Shown here in pieces: positions 57,195 to 64,000 of a stretch of 64,000 nucleotides of DNA (positions are counted from its first letter, which is position 1; the number at the start of each line of letters is the position of its first letter). The notes beneath the pieces are model-generated. The model worked only from the letters and a program-made list of their open reading frames with translations. It was not told where the DNA came from and ran no database searches. The translations under genes were made by a program, and so were the position numbers. The DNA is from DUZB01 sp963747555 (lineage in GTDB: Bacteria > Desulfobacterota > DSM-4660 > Desulfatiglandales > Desulfatiglandaceae): positions 1 through 64,000 of the forward strand of contig CAVVFZ010000028.1 in the NCBI GenBank assembly GCA_963747555.1, written 5' to 3'.

Positions 57195-57752
57195 ATGAAA
57201 AGATTCGCTCTGATTCTTACGGTCATGACCGCCGCTGCTGCCCTCGCCGTTCCCACCTATGCGATGGGAGGCGGCATGTCGGGGGATATGGGTGGAAGCG
57301 GTATGATGGGGAATCCCGGGTCCGGCCTTCTCGACTGGTTCCAGAATTGGCGAAATGGAAGTCAATACACCAATCCGGCCGGCCAAGAGGGAAAACAGAT
57401 GCAGGAACTGGATCGGCAACACAATGAGGACGCCGTTTACCTTAAATTTCAAATCCGGATGAAAGAGAAGCAGCTGGACGCCCTCTTGGATTCGACCGAT
57501 CCAGATATTCAAAAGGCAAGGGCCCTTCGTAAAGGTATTCGTGAACTGACGGTGGAGGCTGATCAAGAACAGCGCAACTACGAACTTGAAACGGGCAAAA
57601 TGAATCCCGGGTACCGATCGGACTATACCGATGGCTGGAACTCCCCTGGTGCACCCGGCAGGAGTGGAAGCGGTGGAATGGCGCATGGCGGTGGCGGATA
57701 CAAGGACACATTCTCAAAAGATCCTGAGAAGTATCTTGGAAAAGGTGATTAA
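57195..57752 (+). CDS. Spy/ZraP-like periplasmic metal-stress protein
   Basis: 185 residues with a signal peptide (about 1-23, cleavage after PTYA), a Gly/Met-rich stretch (MGGGMSGDMGGSGMMG) suited to copper or similar metals, and a helical body with LKFQIRMKEKQLDALLDST, the CpxP/ZraP-like hairpin. A Gly/His tail ends the protein. Role as periplasmic chaperone or metal buffer is inferred. Confidence 0.75.
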   Translation: MKRFALILTVMTAAAALAVPTYAMGGGMSGDMGGSGMMGNPGSGLLDWFQNWRNGSQYTNPAGQEGKQMQELDRQHNEDAVYLKFQIRMKEKQLDALLDSTDPDIQKARALRKGIRELTVEADQEQRNYELETGKMNPGYRSDYTDGWNSPGAPGRSGSGGMAHGGGGYKDTFSKDPEKYLGKGD

Positions 57753-57805
57753 TAGAAAAAGGCGCCCCGCCTGGCTGCCACCTAAATCGAAAGGATGAAG
57801 CCTCT

Positions 57806-58585
57806 ATGAAGGCAGGCCCCTTATACCGTTCAGTCTCGGAGGCACGAAGCGGAGAGGGTCTCAAAATCATGAAGCAGCACTGGTGGTTTCAAAGAATTCT
57901 CAAAAGACCGAAAGGGAAGGGCGAGGAGGCCCTCATCCTTCCTGCGGGGGAACAGGTCCGCGCTTGGGTTAAGGCCAATCGCAGGATGAAATGGGGGATT
58001 GAAAGGCAACAATTTGAGAGGGTTGAATCGCCCCATCGCTTGACCGAGCGCGATAAAATGGATGGGTTTATAGGGACTGTGCTCTGCTTCGGATTCGGTG
58101 ATGACGGAACCGGCCATGCGGACGCCGTTTTATCGGGCCAACGGGCCTGGGAATACGTCAGCAGAGGAAGAACGCTGAAGACCTGGCAGTGCGAATACAT
58201 TGACATGGACAAAGCGGATCATATCAGGCTGCGGCCGGGGGCGCCGAAGCGACCAAGAGGATTTTACTGGGCAAAGCTCCAACCGGGAGCCAAGTATGAG
58301 TCGCTGACCGTATCGCAGGCCCGCAAGCGCTTTGATCATGAAACGGGCTGCAGCGCCGAAGGTATCCAGTTCCTGGCCATCACCCATCCTCATTTTCAAA
58401 AACTCATGAATGAAAGGAAAATGCCTTTCATGGCCTTTGCGGATTATGACATTGCGCCATACGGCTTCAACGACTTCTTCGATGCAATGCAGATGTTTGT
58501 AAGCGACGATACGATCGGCCTTGGCATCGGGAATCTGGATTTCAATTACCCCATGTTTGGAATTCCCACCATCCGGTTTCAGTGA
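57806..58585 (+). CDS. Unrecognised 259-residue protein
   Basis: No family recognised. The protein is soluble-looking, basic near the N-terminus, with features such as GFIGTVLCFGFGDDGTGHAD, RPRGFYWAKLQPGAKYESLT and a C-terminal half ending GNLDFNYPMFGIPTIRF. No signal peptide or membrane helix is seen. Start is uncertain: ATG at 57806 or the ATG at 57869, which has GGAGAGGG upstream. It follows the Spy-like gene by 53 bases and may belong to the same transcript. Confidence 0.65.
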   Translation: MKAGPLYRSVSEARSGEGLKIMKQHWWFQRILKRPKGKGEEALILPAGEQVRAWVKANRRMKWGIERQQFERVESPHRLTERDKMDGFIGTVLCFGFGDDGTGHADAVLSGQRAWEYVSRGRTLKTWQCEYIDMDKADHIRLRPGAPKRPRGFYWAKLQPGAKYESLTVSQARKRFDHETGCSAEGIQFLAITHPHFQKLMNERKMPFMAFADYDIAPYGFNDFFDAMQMFVSDDTIGLGIGNLDFNYPMFGIPTIRFQ

Positions 58586-58664
58586 TGCCATCCCTTTTTA
58601 AAATCAAGAACCGAATGATTACGATCCTGGCGAGCTGGGGGCGTATGCTTATTCCGGGCATTCT

Positions 58665-58856
58665 GTGCTGATGGGGGAACAGAAAAGAGATTTTCAAGAT
58701 CGAGATTATTTTTTAGGCCCTTTCGGTAAGCGTGAACGGGATGCAAAGCAAAAATATCTTCTATTTGTTTCAAAGGGAATCGAGGAAGGGAAGAAGACCG
58801 AACAAAGCCGTTTTGTTCGATACGTCGTCATATTTCTTCAACCGCCCCGGTTTTGA
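58665..58856 (+). pseudogene. REP-type transposase middle remnant
   Basis: The frame contains YFLGPFGKRERDAKQKYLLF and VSKGIEEGKK, matching the region after the Y1 catalytic domain of REP-associated transposases (LxxFG...A...Y..FV..GI..G). No catalytic part or HTH tail is present. It lies in the 58586-58913 gap next to ArsS and is separate from the C-terminal remnant at 56.3 kb. Confidence 0.45.
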
Positions 58857-58905
58857 TTTTTGCGGGAACTCCATTGGTTATTCATCCGCTTTCTTTCCCC
58901 TCTCA

Positions 58906-58937
58906 GCCTGAAATCAGGCACTGATGGCGCCTCCTCA
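58906..58937 (-). promoter_or_regulatory. Candidate bSECIS hairpin of arsS
   Basis: Fifteen bases after the in-frame TGA (58937-58935) the mRNA can form GCCTG-ATTT-CAGGC. The distance to the loop fits bacterial SECIS elements. The natural stop TGA lies within this hairpin, so the match is weaker than for the redoxin gene. Confidence 0.45.
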
Positions 58938-59915
58938 GGTAAAACCTGCCCCTGCCGTGCATGTATAACAATGGTCCGCGACGGCAATGGGACCCCCTGA
59001 GGGCGGTGGGCCATCCAGTTCGGATACATGGGTCTTCCTTTTTCCCATGTGAAGTCCTCTGGCCAGATTGAAATCGCAGTCGTAGAGATATCCGTCCCAT
59101 GAAACGGAAACCTGGGTTCTGCACATGAGCCCGTCAACCGCACAGGGATTGAAGCTGGACTTAAGTCGTCCCAGATAGGATTCAAGATTCTCCTTTTCTT
59201 CAAGCCAGTTGCGGAATCGCCCCAAAGGGACATTGGCGAAAGCATGGAGTTTATTGAAAACAATACCCCATTTCTTCATCAGCACCTCGCGGAATCTCTT
59301 TGCCGACTGGTTCTGAGGCGCAGGTAAGAATGCCCCTGTGGGATTGCATACAAGATCCAGTTCCAGGTCTGTTTCACCATGCCCATAGCCCATGCTGTTG
59401 AGCTTCCGGAGGACGTTGATGCTCTTTTGAAAAACACCCTCTCCTCTCTGAGAGTCCGTTTGTGCCTCGTTAAGAGAGGGGAAAGAGGCAACGATGACCA
59501 CCCTTTTATCCTGTAATAAATCCATCAAGTGATCCCTCTTCCCATCGTTTAAGGCACTCAAGTTGGAACGGAACATGAGCCTTGGTGCATGATGGGAGAG
59601 TCCTTTGACAAGTTTGACGATATTCGGATTCAACTCAGGCGCCCCGCCGGTAATATCAATGGCTTCAAAACCGCCTTTCTCGGCATAGGCGATGACAAGG
59701 TCCGCCGTTCTGGCATCCATATTCTCTTTTCGGCCAGGTCCTGCGTTCAAATGGCAGTGACGACAGGTCTGATTGCACAGGAGCCCCACGTTGATCTGAA
59801 GAATCGTCGTTTTCCTTCGTTCCAGACTGAGGCCATGCTTGAAAAGGGTCTGACGGAAAGGTTCCAGAGCTCCTTCGGGCAGCCCGCTTTCCTGCAAAGC
59901 ATTGTCACTGTTCAT
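58914..59915 (-). CDS. arsS: Arsenosugar-type radical SAM protein ArsS, Sec-containing
   Basis: 333 residues when the TGA at 58937-58935 is read as selenocysteine (Sec327). Radical SAM cysteines 47, 51 and 54 (CNQTCRHCH), and the C-terminal DUF3641 region with FNPCAVDGLMCRTQVSVSW and YDCDF. The end reads CYTCTAGAGFT-Sec-GGAISA then stop; relatives carry Cys or Sec in this CTAGAGxxC turn, and the database family is named a (seleno)protein. In cyanobacteria ArsS acts after ArsM in arsenosugar synthesis; arsM is not in this window. AAAGGAGG precedes the ATG, 15 bases after the CMD-like gene. Without recoding the protein would lose only seven residues including the conserved one. Confidence 0.9.
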
Positions 59916-59930
59916 GGCCCATGACCTCCT

Positions 59931-60263
59931 TTACATGGAGATTTTTTTAGCTATATTGAGCATTTGCACGCCATGTACCAGGGATGCGCCTCCCCTGATT
60001 GCCGTCACAACATGGACGGCTTCCGTCATTTCCTCCAGGTTGGATCCTTTCTCCAGAGACGCCTGGGTGAAGGCATCAATACAGTACGGACACTGTACGG
60101 CATGAGCGACCGCGAGAGCAATCAGCGATTTTTCCCTTTCAGTGAGGGCGCCTTCGGCGAACACCGCATTGTAATAGTCAAAGAACTTCTGCGCCAGCTC
60201 AGGAGCCTGCTGACCAATGTCGGGAAATTTGGGTAAATCTTCCGGTTTGTAGTACGTTTCCAT
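59931..60263 (-). CDS. Arsenosugar-associated CMD/AhpD-like peroxidase
   Basis: 110 residues. METYYKPEDLPKF opening, then LAVAHAVQCPYCIDAFTQAS with the redox pair Cys58-x-x-Cys61 and nearby His54, and TAIRGGASLVHGVQMLNIAK. This is the alkylhydroperoxidase-like protein regularly encoded next to arsS. AGGAGG precedes the ATG. It lies between the redoxin (41 bases) and arsS (15 bases), in one operon. Likely acts as a thiol or selenol peroxidase/reductase partner; its substrate is unproven. Confidence 0.92.
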   Translation of the reverse strand: METYYKPEDLPKFPDIGQQAPELAQKFFDYYNAVFAEGALTEREKSLIALAVAHAVQCPYCIDAFTQASLEKGSNLEEMTEAVHVVTAIRGGASLVHGVQMLNIAKKISM

Positions 60264-60304
60264 GATAAGCCTCCTGTTCTTTTCCGATGTCTCACCGGGA
60301 AACC

Positions 60305-60802
60305 CTATTTCCTCGCCCGGCTTTTGTAGAATCTAACGAGGCCCAGGACATCCCGCGAAACAAAACGTCCTATGGGACCTGAGCTGTAAACGGCAACCTC
60401 AATGGTTTTGTCCGGACGGATCAGAAAGCCCGCGGGATGTATAAATTTTCTATCCTTTTCATAGAAAGCACCTGTCTTCATGCAGGTCGTTTTCATATCC
60501 ATACCATAGGCAACGGGATAAGAGAGTCCCAATTTTCCAACAAATTCTTCTGTCTTGTTCAAGGGGTCCACGGAACCGGCAATGATTTTGATTCCCTCGT
60601 CCTCAAAATCCTTAAGGCCCGACTGAAAGTCAGCCAACTGCTGACTGCAAAAGGGTCACCAGTATCCACGATAGAGCATAAAAACAGCGTATCCATCACC
60701 GAACTCCTGAGGAATTCTCAAAAGCTCCCCGGAAACAAGATGCAGTTCCATTTCAGGGAAAAGGTCATTGGTATCCAAAAAGTTAGAATCTAATCTGGCC
60801 AT
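60305..60802 (-). CDS. Peroxiredoxin-like selenoprotein (UxxC redoxin)
   Basis: 165 residues when the in-frame TGA at 60658-60656 is read as selenocysteine (Sec49). The frame is open on both sides with no indel. Upstream is MARLDSNFLDTNDLFPEMEL with AAAGGAG before the ATG; the active site is YRGYW-Sec-PFC, i.e. UxxC in place of the usual CxxC; downstream is DFEDEGIKIIAGSVDPLNKT and HPAGFLIRPDKTIEVAVY, a normal AhpC/TSA-type thioredoxin fold. A hairpin suitable as SECIS follows the TGA. Second gene of the regulator-redoxin-CMD-arsS operon, 15 bases after the regulator. Confidence 0.92.
60629..60645 (-). promoter_or_regulatory. Candidate bSECIS hairpin of the redoxin gene
   Basis: Ten bases after the TGA the mRNA contains GTCAGC-AGTTG-GCTGAC, a perfect 6-bp stem with a 5-base loop containing G-U. 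Spacing and loop size match bacterial SelB-binding SECIS elements, supporting selenocysteine insertion at codon 49. Confidence 0.75.
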
Positions 60803-60817
60803 GGTGTTCTCCTTTCT

Positions 60818-61538
60818 TTATTCTATATGGGCATAGTAAGGGCTTTTTTCCAATCTCCCTTTGTAAATCGTGTGCGGGTGTAACTCAGTGGCCATCATGA
60901 CGTGTTGGCCGGAGAAATCTTCCAGGCTGTACTGGCAGAGCAAGAGCCCGTTTCCTATAGGACGCATGAAGTTCGACGCTCGCTCGAGAGCGCTCAAAGC
61001 CGCCAGGTCCCAGCCTTTTCGAACGGTCCAAATCATATCGCCCAGCAATCTGAACGTAGGGGTTCTGGTTGCGAATTCTCCCAGGTATCGTATCATTTCT
61101 TCCGGCGAATCCATCCCTGCGGTTACCGTCAGCCGGCCGCTCTTAAGCCAGGTCGCAAAGGAATGCTTCTGCCGATCCAGATTTTCCAGGAGTTCCCTGC
61201 TCCTTTCCGGAGGCATGACGACAAGCAAATCCTCGCCCCGCTTCGCTCCCTCAAGCAAGTAGCGCATGGACACACCAAGCGCTTCGTCATTCCCCGAGTA
61301 AAAATGGGTCATGTGCGAACCGTCAGGTGCTTTCTGACCTCTGAACCCTAATGGTTTCAAACGACCGTTTTGCGAATCGTGAAGGAGTTCCTCCAGAGCG
61401 CTCATGCTGAAAACGTCTCTCTCTTTTTCCGCCCACCCTGTAGCACTTCAGTTTTCCGGAATTGGTCCACCGTCGTATGGTCATCTCGGAGACGTTCAGG
61501 AACCCAGCCGCATCTTTTACATCCAAGAGGCGCTCCAT
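60818..61538 (-). CDS. DcmR-like HTH-MEDS regulator, frameshifted
   Basis: About 239 residues when joined. The N-terminal excisionase/MerR-like HTH is LLDVKDAAGFLNVSEMTIRR and KLKCYRVGGKRERRF; the second frame then carries MSALEELLHD and a MEDS domain (THFYSGNDEALGVSMRYLLE, VMPPERSRELLENL, YSLEDFSGQHVMMATELHPH). One extra T in TTTT near 61409 separates them. DcmR, the model protein, controls dichloromethane dehalogenase. Here it heads the arsS operon (15 bases to the redoxin) and is divergent from the TVP38 gene, so it probably regulates this operon. The MEDS part alone (60818-61405) also has an ATG. Confidence 0.85.
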
Positions 61539-61733
61539 CAGATATGGTTTCCCTCCTTTCCCTATTGAAAGAAACGTATTTATTGAAGTTCAAACAACAA
61601 TTATTAATATATTAACAAAATGTATTTAGTTTGATATGCAATACTATTCATTATTGTAGATGTCAAGGTGTGTTGTGGTAAATTTTATGATCATAAACAA
61701 CAGACCTTCTCCATCTGAATAGGGATACTGATT

Positions 61734-62483
61734 ATGGGTATTTACAGCCTGGTCCTTTTGTTTCTGGGAATTCTTGTTATTGGGTTGGTCTATGCAAAAA
61801 CTGATAACAACCGGATTTCTCATCATCTCTTGTTTACCATAATGCTTTCCCTATTTTTGCTAATTTTCTTTTCCATTCATCATTATTTTGAGAAGAGCTG
61901 TGCTATTTTGTTCGCTGGAAATTTAGATCAAATCGTCGGATTGATTCGTTCCTGGGGATTTGCCGCTCCCCTAATGAGTTTGATTTTGATGATTCTCCAA
62001 GCGATTGTGGCGCCCCTTCCCGCATTCTTGGTGACCGCAGCTAACGGCATGGTTTTCGGCACTCTCTGGGGGGCCTTTTTGTCTTGGACAGGCGCTCTTC
62101 TGGGAGCTTTGACGTCGTTCTACATTGCCCGTCTTTTTGGGAATGTTGCCGCGGAAAAAATTATTCGGAATCAAAAAGTTGTTGCATTCATAAAGCGCGC
62201 AGGCGAGAAAAAGGGATTTTACGTGATTCTTATTTCCAGGCTACTGCCATTTGTTTCTTTTGATCTTATAAGCTACATGGCAGGATTGAGCGGTATCCGC
62301 CCCGGGGCTTTCATTCTTGGCACAGCTATTGGCATGCTTCCCGCCACGATTATCTATACGTTATTTGGAAGCGAAATTCCTGTCATGGAGGAACAATCCC
62401 CAATTATTTTAACCATAACAGTCGTTTTCATATTTATCCTAATTGTATTCTCACTTGTTCAGGGACTACGAAAGAAGGCTTGA
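61734..62483 (+). CDS. TVP38/TMEM64-family membrane protein
   Basis: 249 residues with about six TM helices. The DedA/VTT-like core is visible: LVTAANGMVFGTLWGAFLSW, GALLGALTSFYIARLFG and SRLLPFVSFDLISYMAGLSG, followed by GMLPATIIYTLFGSEIP. Such proteins are thought to flip phospholipids or transport small solutes. Divergent from the arsS-operon regulator across an AT-rich spacer (61539-61733) that must hold both promoters. In some arsenic loci related membrane proteins occur; a role in arsenosugar export is only a guess. Confidence 0.9.
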   Translation: MGIYSLVLLFLGILVIGLVYAKTDNNRISHHLLFTIMLSLFLLIFFSIHHYFEKSCAILFAGNLDQIVGLIRSWGFAAPLMSLILMILQAIVAPLPAFLVTAANGMVFGTLWGAFLSWTGALLGALTSFYIARLFGNVAAEKIIRNQKVVAFIKRAGEKKGFYVILISRLLPFVSFDLISYMAGLSGIRPGAFILGTAIGMLPATIIYTLFGSEIPVMEEQSPIILTITVVFIFILIVFSLVQGLRKKA

Positions 62484-62808
62484 CTTTCCTTGAGAACGAG
62501 ATCTGCGGCTATCCTGTTCAGCATTTTAACTTCGTGAATGAAAGGGGGCAGGGAAACATCGAAAGCCGAACAACTCGGTTCTGCTCAGACCACAGCACGT
62601 TGTATCGCAGGGATTGACAGGTCTATCCGCTATCTATACAGACGCTACAAACGGTCTGATATCATTATTCAAACGGGTAGGTCAGGGCTGCAATATATCC
62701 CTACCATCATTTCCAAATTGGTTGAAGAATCCCGGCTCATCCGCGATGGGAACACCCCCTCAATCCCCTTTCCTTATCTGAAAATTTCCGGCTGTGCAAC
62801 GAATTGCG

Positions 62809-63924
62809 TCAAGTCAGGAGCTTCCTCATGAGGTCTTCGTTTTGAACCAGCTCTTCAAAGGTTGTCCGACAAAACCGCATGCCGCGGGACAGGGCCGAAT
62901 ATCTGTGCCTGACCTTATTGGATGATTTCGGATTGATTGCCACCAGCTCCACATCCCGCTGGAGGTGCTTCTTGAAGAGAGCCTTTACATGTACGTCCCC
63001 GTCGGAAAGGGAGTAGCCGATGAAAACGATTCGACGGGCTGTCCGTATTTCCCGGGAAGCCTCGCTGAAAAGTTGGCTGATAACCGGGTTGTTCAGGGTC
63101 TTGACGTAAGATGGAGGCAGGATCAGGGTCTGAAATTCGGTCCCGTCCACAGGACAGAAGTAATCATATTCCTTTTTGTCTGGTTTGCTATAGCCCACAA
63201 AGTTGCCGCTGTTCAAGTCAATGTTGCGATCCCAGGTGGTCAAGAGGGCCTGGTTGCAGCAGTTGCAGTATTTCCAGTTCAGGCTTCCGTGAAGTTTGAT
63301 AATCTTAAAGGGAACGGGATGTTCATGGGGTTCCGCCTTGACCGGCTCCCGAGGGTTGACCCAGAATCGAAATTCCTTCAGGCTGTCATGTCTTTCAAAA
63401 TTCATGAGGTGGATGCAGTAGTCGATATACCCTGTGGAAGGATACAGAGGCTCAAAGGCTTGCTCAAGCAAGGTGTCATAATTGAGCGTAATGACGGATA
63501 TGTTGCCATTATAGCGTTGGATCGCCTCCCAGAACCGACGGTAATGGGGACTGCGCCGGTCGGACCGATCATTCACAATATAATGGATGATTTTAATCAG
63601 GTTTTCTCTCAGTTGAACAATTTTTTCATAGTTGTATTTGGCATTCAGACTTTCGTGCTGCTGAATGAAATAATCGAGAAAGCCAAAAACCGCCTCAAGC
63701 TTGGGAAATTCATTGGCGTGACAGTTCACATAAAAATTGGCCTCCACGAATTCCTTTAATTCCCGTCCCATGATCGATTGGTCCAGGTTTCCCATACTCC
63801 CATCCAGGAGCATGGGAAGGATTTCCCGTTGCAGGGGAACGCCGTCTCCGTAGGAGGCGCCAGCCCCCAGCACGAACACCACATCGCGCAACGGCGCATA
63901 TTTCAGATACCGTTCAGTTTTCAT
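62809..63924 (-). CDS. SIR2-like domain protein
   Basis: 371 residues. NAD-binding motif VFVLGAGASYGDGVPLQ, catalytic-type VITLNYDTLLEQAF and IIKLHGSLNWKYCNCC, a cysteine cluster (CNCC and a later FCPVDG) that could bind zinc, and FIGYSLSDGDVHVKALFKKH near the C-terminus, all typical of bacterial SIR2_2-type proteins. Relatives act as NAD hydrolases in several anti-phage systems. It starts 76 bases from the window edge, so any partner gene is out of view. An extra N-terminal or C-terminal effector domain is not present. Confidence 0.85.
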   Translation of the reverse strand: MKTERYLKYAPLRDVVFVLGAGASYGDGVPLQREILPMLLDGSMGNLDQSIMGRELKEFVEANFYVNCHANEFPKLEAVFGFLDYFIQQHESLNAKYNYEKIVQLRENLIKIIHYIVNDRSDRRSPHYRRFWEAIQRYNGNISVITLNYDTLLEQAFEPLYPSTGYIDYCIHLMNFERHDSLKEFRFWVNPREPVKAEPHEHPVPFKIIKLHGSLNWKYCNCCNQALLTTWDRNIDLNSGNFVGYSKPDKKEYDYFCPVDGTEFQTLILPPSYVKTLNNPVISQLFSEASREIRTARRIVFIGYSLSDGDVHVKALFKKHLQRDVELVAINPKSSNKVRHRYSALSRGMRFCRTTFEELVQNEDLMRKLLT

Positions 63925-64000
63925 ATCGTTGGCCTTCCATGCCAGAGAATGAAATGTCCCGCTAACCTTCTTACTGATTACTGCAGAAGATCATCAAAGA

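Noticed and set aside
59931..60263. CMD-like protein as a third selenoprotein
   Set aside because: Its active-site pair is two ordinary cysteine codons (CPYC) and there is no in-frame TGA.
5905..61538. Programmed +1 frameshifting as an explanation for the many broken genes
   Set aside because: The break points share no slippery codon, stop-codon context or stimulatory structure, and they lie in unrelated families in which frameshifting is not known.
62538..62831. 97-codon plus-strand frame after the TVP38 gene
   Set aside because: Overlaps the end of the SIR2 gene, lacks a good ribosome site and has no family features.
1..64000. CRISPR array, rRNA or tRNA genes
   Set aside because: No regularly spaced direct repeats and no tRNA or rRNA-like conserved segments were seen on either strand by eye; a covariance-model scan was not possible.

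Overview
The window looks like chromosomal DNA of an anaerobic, Gram-negative, probably sulfate-reducing or syntrophic member of the Desulfobacterota (former Deltaproteobacteria). This is inferred from gene content, not from any marker RNA gene, since no rRNA or tRNA was recognised. Supporting signs are coiled-coil/PAS sensor kinases, a 4-hydroxybutyryl-CoA dehydratase with all four Fe-S ligands, ETF-linked acyl-CoA oxidation, radical SAM enzymes, LolA, and two genes that appear to encode selenocysteine.

Layout. 1-16.7 kb: sensor proteins (PAS/GAF histidine kinase; a binding-protein/PAS/zinc-ribbon sensor overlapping a B12-radical SAM gene), MscL, an ADP-ribosylglycohydrolase plus hotdog thioesterase, an iron alcohol dehydrogenase, a membrane-anchored HIT protein, a Tat-exported molybdopterin oxidoreductase, a URO-D-type methyltransferase, an FKBP-like protein, a flavin reductase and a PilZ protein. 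16.7-19.4 kb: alpha/beta hydrolase, a Ppm1-type methyltransferase, a CMD protein and a PIN fragment. 19.7-24.9 kb: acyl-CoA dehydrogenase plus EtfB, divergent from sucCD, then a zinc-ribbon protein and tatA. 25-35.7 kb: housekeeping genes (ssb, RNase J, FtsK, LolA, CoxE-like VWA, polyprenyl synthase, UPF0182). 36-40 kb: SDR, acyl-CoA synthetase and 4-hydroxybutyryl-CoA dehydratase operon. 40-43 kb: an ECF vitamin transporter controlled by a TPP riboswitch and attenuator. 43-48.7 kb: a complete LIV-type ABC transporter followed by cobS. 48.9-54.4 kb: a cyclic-2,3-diphosphoglycerate-synthetase-like GTPase with carbamate kinase, convergent with a bifunctional PutA. 54.4-58.9 kb: accessory DNA with decayed integrase, nucleotidyltransferase and REP-type transposase pieces, a GNAT, YHS and Spy-like proteins and an unrecognised 259-residue protein. 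58.9-61.5 kb: a four-gene arsenosugar-type operon (DcmR-like regulator, redoxin, CMD-like peroxidase, ArsS) in which the redoxin and ArsS each carry an in-frame TGA best read as selenocysteine. 61.7-64 kb: a TVP38 membrane protein and a SIR2-domain protein that may belong to a defence locus beyond the edge.

Two further patterns stand out. First, a dispersed intergenic repeat family with terminal inverted repeats occurs at five places, one of them a head-to-head composite; a separate 233-bp element with 22-bp inverted ends lies upstream of RNase J. Second, about eleven otherwise normal genes are each interrupted by an indel. Most behave as one extra base in a short homopolymer, so many of these breaks are probably errors of the assembly rather than true pseudogenes. 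Frameshifted genes are therefore listed over their full reconstructed span.
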